Under the pieces are notes generated by a model. That model was given only the letters and a program-made list of their open reading frames with translations. It was not told the DNA's origin and did no database searches. Source: Pedosphaera sp. (GTDB taxonomy: Bacteria; Verrucomicrobiota; Verrucomicrobiia; Limisphaerales; Pedosphaeraceae). From it: a stretch of DNA of 8,334 nt. Where the stretch lies: positions 1 through 8,334 of the forward strand of contig JAQGOT010000746.1 in assembly GCA_028293465.1 (NCBI GenBank). The letters are read 5' to 3'. The first letter of the stretch is position 1. Every line of letters begins with the position of its first letter. Positions 1 through 6,778 of the stretch are shown here, one piece after another. The translations under genes were made by a program, and so were the position numbers.

Positions 1-2
1 AG

Positions 3-231
3 AACGTCGGCTGCCTCACCGCCGCCCACGTTGACGCTTGCAGCCTGGCCAATAATCATGTGTTGGACTGGGGTTAACCGAGAAGCTCGTAAATCACCAC
101 TTGCGGCAAACGGCTCCTCGCTGGTCAGGGCTGGGTTGAACTGTGCACTCACCCGGGACCAATTGACTCGAGTCCGCTCTCAAACCGGAATTCCACCGGA
201 TTATCACTTGACAGTGAGGCGAAATCTCTAA
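3..231 (+). pseudogene. Remnant of a CapA-type (poly-gamma-glutamate capsule/metallophosphatase-like) gene, frameshifted and truncated
   Basis: Bases 3-74 read in frame as a peptide beginning NVGCLTAAHVDA and ending CSLANNHVLDWG. This is the hallmark block of CapA/PGA_cap proteins, in which the Asn-Asn-His of the LANNHxLDxG motif belongs to the calcineurin-like metal site. A TAA follows at 75-77. Moving to the next frame at base 74 gives LTEKLVNHHLRQTA, which fits the helix normally following the motif (G-L-x-E-T-L ... R-T-A). From about base 151 a third frame gives SQTGIPPDYHLTVRRNL and then a stop at 229-231, resembling the downstream SGIPPDW-A-T block of the same family. The rest of the family, including later metal-binding histidines, is not found after 231. 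The upstream part lies outside the window. I infer a decayed gene. The first block is convincing; the second and third are weaker. Assembly errors could explain a frameshift but not the loss of the 3' half. Confidence 0.7.
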
Positions 232-238
232 GTATTAG
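208..238 (+). promoter_or_regulatory. Candidate sigma-70-like promoter for the exopolysaccharide operon
   Basis: A perfect TTGACA lies at 208-213. Downstream, TATTAG at 233-238 matches the -10 consensus at four of six positions with a 19-base spacer; TAAGTA at 229-234 is an alternative with a 15-base spacer. Neither -10 is good. The site sits in the tail of the CapA relic and just before an A/T-rich tract (243-265). Its placement about 150 bases before the first gene of the operon is the main support. Confidence is low because one perfect hexamer can arise by chance. Confidence 0.35.
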
Positions 239-386
239 GCGCGAAAAAAAATTTAAAGATCGAATCTAAAGGGTGCTTTGCCCGCTTCACCTTTGGCATC
301 GTTTCAGACAGAAAGCCCTATTGCATTCTAAAAGCGTGAAAGGCCTCGGTTCGAGGTTACCGAAGGAGAATTACTCCCTCAACCGA
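239..386 (+). other. Untranslated leader of the exopolysaccharide operon
   Basis: There is no convincing gene here. The beta-barrel reading frame stays open back to a GTG at 273, but that N-terminus is charged and is not a signal peptide. A small GC hairpin is visible at 344-356 (CCTCG, loop GTT, CGAGG). A Shine-Dalgarno-like AAGGAG lies at 363-368, but it is 18 bases before the chosen ATG, and its GGAG (365-368) can pair with CTCC (374-377). I recognise no known riboswitch class. Confidence 0.4.
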
Positions 387-1640
387 ATGAGACCGGGATC
401 CCATGTCCTTACAGTCCCATTCTGTTTGAGCATCCCGGCACTTCTGCTCGTATTTTCCACCCCCGCTCGCGGTCAGGAGGCGATCCGTATGTCGCTGGCC
501 GGTGTTCAGGCAGCCGAACAACAGAAAAAAGCCAGCGGTCCTGACTATTATAATCTGGCCGTTGGCCCGGTGAGCTTGCGCTTCCAGTCGGAGATGGGAG
601 TCGAATTCAACGATAATGTTAATTACTCGAGCACCGGAAAGCAGGCGGATATCGGCCTGCGCCCGGGCATGAACGTGCGTGCCTTGTGGCCGGTCACGGA
701 GCAAAACAGTTTGTACTTCTCCACTGGCATCGGCTACATCCACTACCTCCAGACACCCACTCTCGACCATTTGTACATCACCCCAGATTCGAACCTGGCA
801 TTCAAGATGTACGCCGGCGATTTTGTCATAAACTACCACGACCGATTCTCCATCACCGAAGACGTCGCCCAGTCGCCGACCATCAGCGGAACAGGGAATT
901 TCGGCCAGATCGAAAATACGCTCGGGGTTGGCGTGGATTGGGACCTTAACCAATTGATCCTTTCTTTCGGGTACGATCATGATTCAATGTGGGCCACCGC
1001 TTCGCGGTTCCAACGCATCGATCATAGTTCCGAGCTTTTCAATCTGCGGGCGGCGTTTGCGGTTCGTCCGACCACGACTGCGGGTTTTGAACTGGGTGGC
1101 GGGTTGACCGCTTACGACCAGAAAGTGTTGAACGACAATACCCATTTCAGCATCGGACCCTTTTATCAGGCGCAACTCAGCCAACATTTCAGCACCAAAT
1201 TATCCGCCGGGTTTGTTTCATATTCATTCTCAACCAACGGCACCGTGAGTGACCTCCATAGCCTGAACTCTTTCTACGCGGATGCGTCGTTCACACATCA
1301 TGTCAACCGTTGGTTTGACCACGCGGTGTCCGTCGGACACCAATTTCAGGTGGGAACCTCCTCCAGTCTGGTTGATCTTTATTATGCCCGCTATCAAGCC
1401 AATTGGAATCTGTTCCGCGAAGTGCCTTTTTCAACGCACCTCACCTACTCCCATGGCGAGGAATCCGGGGGCACCTCCCAAGTCTTCGACCAGTACGACG
1501 TCGGCTTCAGCGTCGCTTACCAGATTACCCAGAAGCTGGCCGGCACGGTCAGTTACGATCTCTTGCTCAAGAACTCCAACCTCCCGTTTGCCAACTACGT
1601 TCAGAATCGGCTTGTCTTTGACTTCAGATATAGCTTTTAA
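387..1640 (+). CDS. Outer-membrane beta-barrel protein of an exopolysaccharide export operon
   Basis: Predicted 417-aa outer-membrane protein. The ATG at 387 is chosen over the GTG at 273 because it gives a clean signal peptide: a short basic start, a hydrophobic core (VLTVPFCLSIPALLLVF), and a likely cleavage after Ala-Arg-Gly before Gln, around residue 30. The mature part is a series of short amphipathic stretches with alternating aromatic residues and Tyr/Asp/Asn-rich turns. It ends in FDFRYSF, the terminal-Phe signature recognised by the BAM assembly machinery. It has no cysteine-rich or catalytic motif. It resembles the beta-barrel proteins that open exopolysaccharide loci in Verrucomicrobiota and other Gram-negatives. 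The OPX gene starts 12 bases after its stop, so co-transcription is likely. I infer that it forms the outer-membrane pore for the polymer. A purely structural or surface role is possible. Confidence 0.8.
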   Translation: MRPGSHVLTVPFCLSIPALLLVFSTPARGQEAIRMSLAGVQAAEQQKKASGPDYYNLAVGPVSLRFQSEMGVEFNDNVNYSSTGKQADIGLRPGMNVRALWPVTEQNSLYFSTGIGYIHYLQTPTLDHLYITPDSNLAFKMYAGDFVINYHDRFSITEDVAQSPTISGTGNFGQIENTLGVGVDWDLNQLILSFGYDHDSMWATASRFQRIDHSSELFNLRAAFAVRPTTTAGFELGGGLTAYDQKVLNDNTHFSIGPFYQAQLSQHFSTKLSAGFVSYSFSTNGTVSDLHSLNSFYADASFTHHVNRWFDHAVSVGHQFQVGTSSSLVDLYYARYQANWNLFREVPFSTHLTYSHGEESGGTSQVFDQYDVGFSVAYQITQKLAGTVSYDLLLKNSNLPFANYVQNRLVFDFRYSF

Positions 1641-1652
1641 TGGCAAACTGAT

Positions 1653-2309
1653 ATGCGGATTTATCTTCAGGGTTTATTCTGGATCGCCTTTGTTATTGGC
1701 GCGCGCGCCCAGGTGACAACGAACACCACGACGAACGCGTCTCCACCGGCGTCCATTGCCAGTGCCAGCAGTTACGTGCTCGACGATAAGCATATTCTGG
1801 AGCCGGGCGACAAAATCAGCTTTCAAATCATTGAGGACCGGGACCCGTCGAGGAGCCTGGTAATAGCCGATTCCCGGGAGTTGGACGTGCCCTACATCGG
1901 GCGGGTTTCGGTGGCCGGCAAAACCTCAAAACAACTGGCTGCGGAACTCAAAGTGCTATTGGAAAAGGAATTTTATAAGCGGGCCACCGTCATTGTGGGA
2001 TTGGATTCGGTGAACAAGGTGCGCGGCAAAGTTTATCTCCTGGGGCAGGTGCGTTCCCAAGGCTCCGTTGACATTCTATTCGACGAGACGCTCACTGCGG
2101 GCAAGGCCATTCTCCGCGCCGGCGGCTTTGCCGATTTCGCGAATAAAAAGAAAGTCAAAATCACCAGGAGCTCCGCCGCCGGCGGGGCGGCGAATCAAAC
2201 CTTTGAAGTCAACATGGCGGACGTTCTGGAAAACGGGAAGGCTGACAAGGACGTGGTGCTCGAACCGGGAGACTTGATTTTCATACCCGCGCGAGCGGTC
2301 AACTTCTGA
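1653..2309 (+). CDS. Short OPX (Wza-like) polysaccharide export protein
   Basis: 218-aa periplasmic polysaccharide export protein. Residues 1-19 form a signal peptide with an Ala-Arg-Ala cleavage site before Gln20. There is no lipobox cysteine, unlike classical Wza. After a Thr/Ser/Ala-rich linker, residues ~47-115 match the Poly_export domain (LEPGDKISFQI, then VPYIGRVSVAGKT). Residues ~126-211 match one SLBB domain (VYLLGQVRSQGSVD ... LEPGDLIFIP). The protein stops seven residues later, at Phe218. E. coli Wza has roughly 380 residues, with further SLBB-type domains and a C-terminal amphipathic helix that makes the outer-membrane pore; both are missing here. It therefore probably cannot cross the outer membrane alone and would need the beta-barrel encoded just upstream. 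No Shine-Dalgarno is evident before the ATG, so translation may be coupled to the preceding gene. The downstream kinase gene starts 5 bases after its stop. Confidence 0.88.
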   Translation: MRIYLQGLFWIAFVIGARAQVTTNTTTNASPPASIASASSYVLDDKHILEPGDKISFQIIEDRDPSRSLVIADSRELDVPYIGRVSVAGKTSKQLAAELKVLLEKEFYKRATVIVGLDSVNKVRGKVYLLGQVRSQGSVDILFDETLTAGKAILRAGGFADFANKKKVKITRSSAAGGAANQTFEVNMADVLENGKADKDVVLEPGDLIFIPARAVNF

Positions 2310-2314
2310 TCCTA

Positions 2315-4495
2315 ATGGACGACCAACCCCTATCCGCTCACCGCGAGCGAAGCACCTTTTCGGCCCGTTTTTCCAACCGGCTGCACCGTTATAAAAACCT
2401 GCTCCGCACGCGGTGGTGGCTCCTGCTGCTGGGCGTTGCCTTGGGCACGGGAATCGAGTTGTTTCTCTTGTGGCATACCCCGCCGATTTTCATGTCCGCC
2501 GGCAGAATGATCGTCAGCGCGAAGCTTTCGCTGCCCAACGCCAATGTTTATACCGAGGAGTTGAACAACTTTTTTGGCACCCAGGCCGCCTTGATGCAAA
2601 GCAGCTCCGTTTTGAATCGCGTGCAGCTCCGCCTGCAATCCTTAAAGCCCGACCTTCATGCGGTGCCGGTGTTGTTGCAGGTGACGATCTCGCCCAAAAC
2701 CAGCATCTTCAATTTGCGAGCCACGGGCAGTGAGCCTGCCTACATCCAGGCCTACCTGGATGGGATCATGGTAGAATATGTTGAATTGAAGAAGGAAATG
2801 CTGCGCCATGCCTCAGATAGCACCAAGTCCGGGCTCCAGGAATCCCTGCTGAGCTTGGGATTGGAATTGCAAAAGGGCAAACAGGACCTGGTTAATTATC
2901 AAGCCAGCAACAGCGTCGTGTTCTTGCAGGACCAGGGATTTAGCGCCGGCAACTATCTGGCGTATCTGACCAAGCAAATCGCGGACCTCAAATCGGAGCT
3001 GAATCTGCTTAGAATGCTCACCCTCGATGAAAATGTGGAACGGCTGCAGAGCCTGTCCCAACAAACCTCTCCCCAGCGGAACCTCGCCCAGTCACCCGCT
3101 TCCCCCCTCAACTCCACGGAAGCGCCCAAATCAGGCGGCGCAAGGGCTGCGGGGCCGGGCGAAGCCGACCCTTCGGACAGGAACAATTCGAGCCTGGTAG
3201 GATCTGAGTCGGAATACTTGAAAGCCAAACAACAGATTCTGCTCTTAAAGGCGCAGCGCGATGAATTGAGTGAATTTTTGCGGCCCAAACATCCCAAGAT
3301 CATTGCGTTGAACGAAGACATCGACCATAAGGACAAACTCCTCGATATTTTCCGCACCCAGACCCAGGACCAATTAAAGAATCGGGAACACTCCCTCGAA
3401 CTCCAGATCCAGAATTTGGAAGGGGAACTTAAAGTATGGGAAGTCAAGACCTTGGAGATCAGCAAAAAGATGTCGGACTACCGCGAAATCAAGGAGAAAA
3501 ACCAACGTCTCCAAGCCATGTATGACACGCTGTTGACCAGTGAAAATAGTGTGGACGTACAAAAGGACATCAGCCCGGAAAGCGTCACCATTCTGGAGCC
3601 CGCTTTCCCGGCTCTGGCAGTCCCTCCGGAAGCCTTCAAGCATCTGAGCATCGCCGGTCTGCTTGGCCTTGCCTTGGGCATCGGCGCCCTGCTCTGGCTG
3701 GATCGACTGGACGATCGGCCCACCTCTTTCACCGAATTGGAGGAAGTCTTCGATGAAACCGTCCTGGGACAAATTCCCTTGGCTGCTGCGAAAAGCAAGA
3801 AGGAGAGTGTCCCCGTAATCCAGGCCGATGACGACCGGCATGCCCTCGTGGAGTCCTATCGCAATCTCCGTTCCTCCCTCGTGTTCATGGCGGCGCCGAA
3901 AGCCCACCCCAAAACTCTGGTGCTGACCAGCGCCATCCCCGGCGATGGAAAATCGATGACCTCCGCCAATCTGGCGATCACTCTCGCGCGATCGGGATCG
4001 AAGGTGCTCTTGGTTGATGCGGATTTGCGCCGCGGCTTGCTGCATAAACAGTTCGCCATCTCCCCCAAGCCCGGCTTCGCCGAAGTGCTGGCGGAACAAT
4101 GCGTCTGGTCCGCGGCGACCGTGCAAACCTCGGTCCCAAACCTTTCCGTGCTCCCGCGCGGCGCGATTCCCCGCCATCCCGGTGAACTCTTCATGACCCC
4201 GGCCAAGGAGAAGTTCATCCAGGAGGTTCAGGGTCTGTATGACTTCATTCTGTTTGACACGCCTCCCGTGATGGCTGCCGACGACGTCTCCAATCTGGCC
4301 CCGTACGTGGACGGGGTCATCATGGTCATTCGCGCCAATTACACTTCCGGCCGCGTGGCCCGTGCTGCTTTGGACCTCCTCTACCTGAGGAAAATCAATG
4401 TGCTGGGCCTGGTTTTCAATGGCGTCAGACCCAGCGCCAGCGAATATTATTATTACAAGTACAAGGAATATTACGCGAGCTACCCCGCCGAATAG
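2315..4495 (+). CDS. Wzc-like polysaccharide co-polymerase with BY-type tyrosine kinase domain
   Basis: 726-aa inner-membrane protein controlling polysaccharide chain length and export, with autophosphorylating tyrosine kinase activity expected from the family. Order of parts: cytoplasmic N-tail; TM1 at ~34-53; Wzz-type periplasmic domain with long coiled coils (~150-250 and ~298-410), the second including the GNVR-like RPKHPKIIALNEDI (323-336); a Pro-containing segment, then TM2 at ~444-463; and a cytoplasmic kinase. Kinase signatures are the ExxRxxR oligomerisation motif at E513/R516/R519, Walker A SAIPGDGKSM (539-548), Walker A' KVLLVDADLR (563-572) and Walker B DFILFDTP (643-650). The C-terminus carries eight tyrosines between 711 and 723, the usual autophosphorylation cluster. 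Unusual is a Pro/Ser/Gly/Ala-rich, probably disordered insert at ~250-298 between the two coiled coils. No cognate phosphatase (Wzb-like) is in the window. It is the last gene of the plus-strand operon. Confidence 0.93.
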   Translation: MDDQPLSAHRERSTFSARFSNRLHRYKNLLRTRWWLLLLGVALGTGIELFLLWHTPPIFMSAGRMIVSAKLSLPNANVYTEELNNFFGTQAALMQSSSVLNRVQLRLQSLKPDLHAVPVLLQVTISPKTSIFNLRATGSEPAYIQAYLDGIMVEYVELKKEMLRHASDSTKSGLQESLLSLGLELQKGKQDLVNYQASNSVVFLQDQGFSAGNYLAYLTKQIADLKSELNLLRMLTLDENVERLQSLSQQTSPQRNLAQSPASPLNSTEAPKSGGARAAGPGEADPSDRNNSSLVGSESEYLKAKQQILLLKAQRDELSEFLRPKHPKIIALNEDIDHKDKLLDIFRTQTQDQLKNREHSLELQIQNLEGELKVWEVKTLEISKKMSDYREIKEKNQRLQAMYDTLLTSENSVDVQKDISPESVTILEPAFPALAVPPEAFKHLSIAGLLGLALGIGALLWLDRLDDRPTSFTELEEVFDETVLGQIPLAAAKSKKESVPVIQADDDRHALVESYRNLRSSLVFMAAPKAHPKTLVLTSAIPGDGKSMTSANLAITLARSGSKVLLVDADLRRGLLHKQFAISPKPGFAEVLAEQCVWSAATVQTSVPNLSVLPRGAIPRHPGELFMTPAKEKFIQEVQGLYDFILFDTPPVMAADDVSNLAPYVDGVIMVIRANYTSGRVARAALDLLYLRKINVLGLVFNGVRPSASEYYYYKYKEYYASYPAE

Positions 4496-4530
4496 TCCGG
4501 TCAATCCCGTTGCGGGCGCGCGCTGAACCA

Positions 4531-4554
4531 AGCCCCGCACGTGGCGGGCCGGCT
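4531..4554. terminator. Possible hairpin in the convergent intergenic gap
   Basis: The 116-base gap between the convergent kinase and glycosyltransferase genes (4496-4611) has no gene. The best structure is AGCC-CCGC (4531-4538), loop ACGTG, GCGG (4544-4547), a 3-base bulge, then GGCT (4551-4554). It has no T-tract on either strand, so it is a poor match to an intrinsic terminator. It is listed because transcripts from both sides must end here. Confidence 0.22.
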
Positions 4555-4611
4555 GGAATAGCTCGTGACCCGCTCGGTACGCGCCTCCGGCCAAGTTGTT
4601 TATTGCTGGCA

Positions 4612-5850
4612 TCAAGGAACCTCTTTTGGGACCAGCGGTTGAGATCCGTCCGACTCCAACACGCGGACCAGTTTTGGCAGAATCGCTTCTTTGGAAAACA
4701 GCGAACGCACTTGCGTTGGCACCTCGCGGTTCAGGTTGCCGGACTGTTGGCGCACCTCCCGGATCGCCGCGGCAATCTTTTCCACCTTTCCGTGAGCGGC
4801 TGAACGAGACACATATTCGCCATCCAGCGCGGCCAGGATTTCCGACAGGTGGCTGGGGTTGGGTCCCACATAGAGCACCGGGGCGCCAATGCTCAGGATG
4901 TTGTATATCTTGCAGGGATGCACCAGGCCCACGAACGGATCACCCATCACCACCACCTGCAGTTCCGCCGCCGAGAGCGAGCCCGACAATTGATCCAACG
5001 GTTGGTACGGCAAACAGACCACGTGCTTGTGCCCCCCCTGCTCCGCCCATTTCTTGACGCGCTTGAATTCACTCCCTCCGCCCACGAAGCAAAAGACCAC
5101 CCCCTCGCCTTCCTTCCAGCGCTCGGCCACCGCCATCAAGCTGTCCAGGGGGTGACACGGGCTGTGGTTGCCCGAATACATCACCACAAATTTCCCGTCC
5201 AGCCCGTGCGCTTTGCGAAATCGCTCCCGCCCCACAAGATCATATTTCACCTCGCCATCGTGGGACCAGGGCGGCAGCACCACCACTCGCTCCGGCAAAA
5301 TTCCCTTCGCCACGATGCGGTCCCGCATAAACCGGTCCAGCGCGATGATCCGCGTGGCCTGCCTCAAGCTGAACCGCGACATCCCATCGAGCCCTCGGGT
5401 GACCAGGGAACCGGGCCGCAACCAACCCGCGGCGATCGCTTCATCGGGGTTGAAATCCATCACCCAATAGAAGAAGCGGCTCCCCCGCACCTTCGCCAGC
5501 CACGCGCCGAGAAAGGAAATGAGCGGGGGCGACGTCAACGCCACCACCGCATCCTGCCGGGGCAGAAAAACCACGCGCAAAAAGCAACGCAAGATGAACG
5601 ACGCGAAATCCGCCGCCCGCTTCCACTTGGCCCCTTTGCCGAAGCCGGTGGATCCCACGCGAATGATCCGGATCCCGCGCCAGGTCTCCTCCTTTGGAAA
5701 CCGCCTCTCCGGATCATCATACGCGCGACGGCTCGTTACCACCGTCACCTCGTGCCCCCGCTCCGCCAGGCGCAACGCCAACTCGCTCAGATGTTGCGCC
5801 GTCGAAGCCACATCCGGATGGAACGTCTGGTTGAGGAGAAGAAATTTCAT
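4612..5850 (-). CDS. GT4-family glycosyltransferase, WcaI/WbuB type
   Basis: 412-aa cytoplasmic, membrane-associated glycosyltransferase predicted to add a sugar from a nucleotide donor to a growing lipid-linked glycan. The N-terminal GT-B half starts MKFLLLNQTFHPDVASTAQH, followed by LRLAERGHEVTVVTS (27-40), typical of the WcaI/WbuB branch. Hydrophobic patches at ~83-96 and ~103-130 probably touch the membrane. The donor half begins at FVVMYSGNHSPCHPLD (221-236), with FCFVGGGSEFKRVKKW (253-268) and VGLVHPCKIYNILSIGAPV (307-325). In the usual GT4 EX7E motif the second Glu aligns with Asn317, which is not unusual in this branch. The length is normal. Its ATG overlaps the stop of the upstream gp27-like gene as ATGA, so translational coupling is likely; a 12-base palindrome (5855-5866) lies just before the start. 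It converges with the export operon and probably serves the same polysaccharide. Donor and acceptor sugars cannot be read from sequence. Confidence 0.9.
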   Translation of the reverse strand: MKFLLLNQTFHPDVASTAQHLSELALRLAERGHEVTVVTSRRAYDDPERRFPKEETWRGIRIIRVGSTGFGKGAKWKRAADFASFILRCFLRVVFLPRQDAVVALTSPPLISFLGAWLAKVRGSRFFYWVMDFNPDEAIAAGWLRPGSLVTRGLDGMSRFSLRQATRIIALDRFMRDRIVAKGILPERVVVLPPWSHDGEVKYDLVGRERFRKAHGLDGKFVVMYSGNHSPCHPLDSLMAVAERWKEGEGVVFCFVGGGSEFKRVKKWAEQGGHKHVVCLPYQPLDQLSGSLSAAELQVVVMGDPFVGLVHPCKIYNILSIGAPVLYVGPNPSHLSEILAALDGEYVSRSAAHGKVEKIAAAIREVRQQSGNLNREVPTQVRSLFSKEAILPKLVRVLESDGSQPLVPKEVP

Positions 5851-6569
5851 GATGCCGCCTTGGCGGTTTCCCGGGCCCGCGCATCGGCGCGGCTTTGGTT
5901 GGATTGGGTCGGATCAGGTCGGATTAGGTCGGATTCCGTGCCTTGAGTTTTGATTGCTTCTCCATTTTCCGTGGAAACGCCCTGCTCCTCCGCCGGCCCG
6001 CCGCCCATGAACTGTTCAAGGAGCCCCAGACTGAGGGGCAGCATGGCGCGCTCCGCCAGCTTCTCCTCGGCGGACTTGATCTGCGCCTGTTGCCAGCGCT
6101 CCAGGTCCATCTGCAATCGTCCGGCTTGCTGATCCCCCCTGCGGAGCTGCGCCAATTGCTGGAGCAATTCCTGCAACCGTTGCCACCGTTCACGTGGATC
6201 GGTGGTGTCCGCCAGCAACACCTCGGCCATGCCCGCCAGTTGCACGCCGAGCACCACCGCCAATCGCTGGCCCACCTCCACTCCGTCGCCCAGTTCCGCC
6301 AGTTCGTCCGACCGTTCGGTGAGGCTTTTCAGCATGTCCAGCGCTTCGTGCTGCCGCAGCCAATCCCGGTAGCCGCCCGGTTTCCACTCGGATAGATTTT
6401 GCTCCGTCAGCGGCCGCCCGCCAAACTCCCTTTTCAGCACCCCCCGCACTTCCGGCAGCGAGTTCAACCAGGCCACCAGCTTGTTGCCCGGTTCGTTTTC
6501 CCGCAACCGCTCGTTGAGCTCCTCGCGCACCGCCTGCGGCAGCCGGGCGACTTTTCCCACGCGGGTCAT
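5847..6569 (-). CDS. Phage Mu gp27-like (DUF3486-type) protein
   Basis: 240-aa soluble protein. The N-terminus has LPQAVREELNERL (10-22), WLNSLPEVRGVL (34-45), then FGGRPLTEQNLSEWKPGGYR (49-68). This suggests a helix-turn-helix-like unit followed by helices and a long coiled coil (~125-175, rich in Gln/Leu/Glu/Arg). The order LP-x-x-I/V-R-E-x-L-N, then a small second helical element, then a long Gln-rich helix, matches phage Mu gp27-like proteins, thought to be involved in DNA packaging. The match is from memory of the architecture and is moderate. Residues ~195-240 are a disordered tail, part of which (212-225) is encoded by a 10-bp tandem repeat. Its ATG overlaps the KTSC stop, and its stop overlaps the glycosyltransferase ATG, each by 4 bases. 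GGAGGG sits 5 bases before the start. No terminase, portal or capsid gene is near, so it looks like a solo or domesticated gene. DNA binding is only inferred. Confidence 0.6.
   Translation of the reverse strand: MTRVGKVARLPQAVREELNERLRENEPGNKLVAWLNSLPEVRGVLKREFGGRPLTEQNLSEWKPGGYRDWLRQHEALDMLKSLTERSDELAELGDGVEVGQRLAVVLGVQLAGMAEVLLADTTDPRERWQRLQELLQQLAQLRRGDQQAGRLQMDLERWQQAQIKSAEEKLAERAMLPLSLGLLEQFMGGGPAEEQGVSTENGEAIKTQGTESDLIRPDPTQSNQSRADARARETAKAAS
5897..5935. repeat. 10-bp tandem repeat inside the 3' end of the gp27-like gene
   Basis: On the plus strand the unit GGATTnGGTC appears as GGATTGGGTC (5901-5910), GGATCAGGTC (5911-5920) and GGATTAGGTC (5921-5930). A partial GGATT follows (5931-5935) and a degenerate GGTT precedes (5897-5900). 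The period of 10 is not a multiple of three, so the encoded residues (212-225 of the 240-aa protein) do not repeat. Any gain or loss of one copy would shift the frame. Confidence 0.85.
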
Positions 6570-6778
6570 GCCACCCTCCGGTAGGCGTACCGATCCCGGA
6601 TGTACCGGTGAAAGTACGTCCCGTGCGAACTTGCCCTCATCAACCCGGAGTGCGTGGCCGACGGCACCCCGTAATACTCGTAAACCCGGCCGCCATGGAA
6701 TTCGATCACGAGCAGCTCCCCGTCATACCCCACGGCCCGCAGGTTCGAGGAGCGCACTGAAATCATCCCCGCCAGCAT
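6566..6778 (-). CDS. KTSC-domain protein (small, single domain)
   Basis: 70-aa protein consisting almost only of a KTSC domain (residues ~6-69), named for its occurrence at the C-terminus of some lysyl-tRNA synthetases and also found as a stand-alone bacterial protein. Its function is unknown; RNA binding has been suggested. Visible signs are VRSSNLRAVGYDGELLVIEF (8-27), the central YxY motif at Tyr33-Glu-Tyr35 in RVYEYYGVPS, an A-S-x-G turn (49-53) and the terminal YFHRYIRDRYAYRRV. The ATG at 6778 is chosen because a GGGGAGGGGAG stretch lies a few bases upstream; an alternative ATG at 6766 would still keep the domain. Its stop overlaps the start of the gp27-like gene as ATGA. The reading frame is open upstream for 56 more codons, to the stop of the 405-aa gene, but has no ATG, GTG or TTG there. 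Confidence 0.82.
   Translation of the reverse strand: MLAGMISVRSSNLRAVGYDGELLVIEFHGGRVYEYYGVPSATHSGLMRASSHGTYFHRYIRDRYAYRRVA

Noticed and set aside
31..231. A 66-codon open frame at the left edge taken as an intact small gene
   Set aside because: The family-like segments of the CapA relic lie in three different frames; this frame carries only the last of them, and the ATG falls inside an out-of-frame part.
239..386. A c-di-GMP or other riboswitch in the operon leader
   Set aside because: I see only short local hairpins and no conserved core of a known riboswitch class.
3374..4615. 413-codon open frame on the minus strand opposite the kinase domain
   Set aside because: It is a shadow of the Wzc-like gene, whose Walker motifs and tyrosine cluster clearly belong to the plus strand; the antisense product has His/Gly/Gln-rich nonsense composition.
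4849..5946. 365-codon open frame on the plus strand opposite the glycosyltransferase
   Set aside because: It is a shadow in GC-rich DNA; the minus strand has a complete GT4 enzyme, and the plus product is His/Arg/Pro-rich with no family features.
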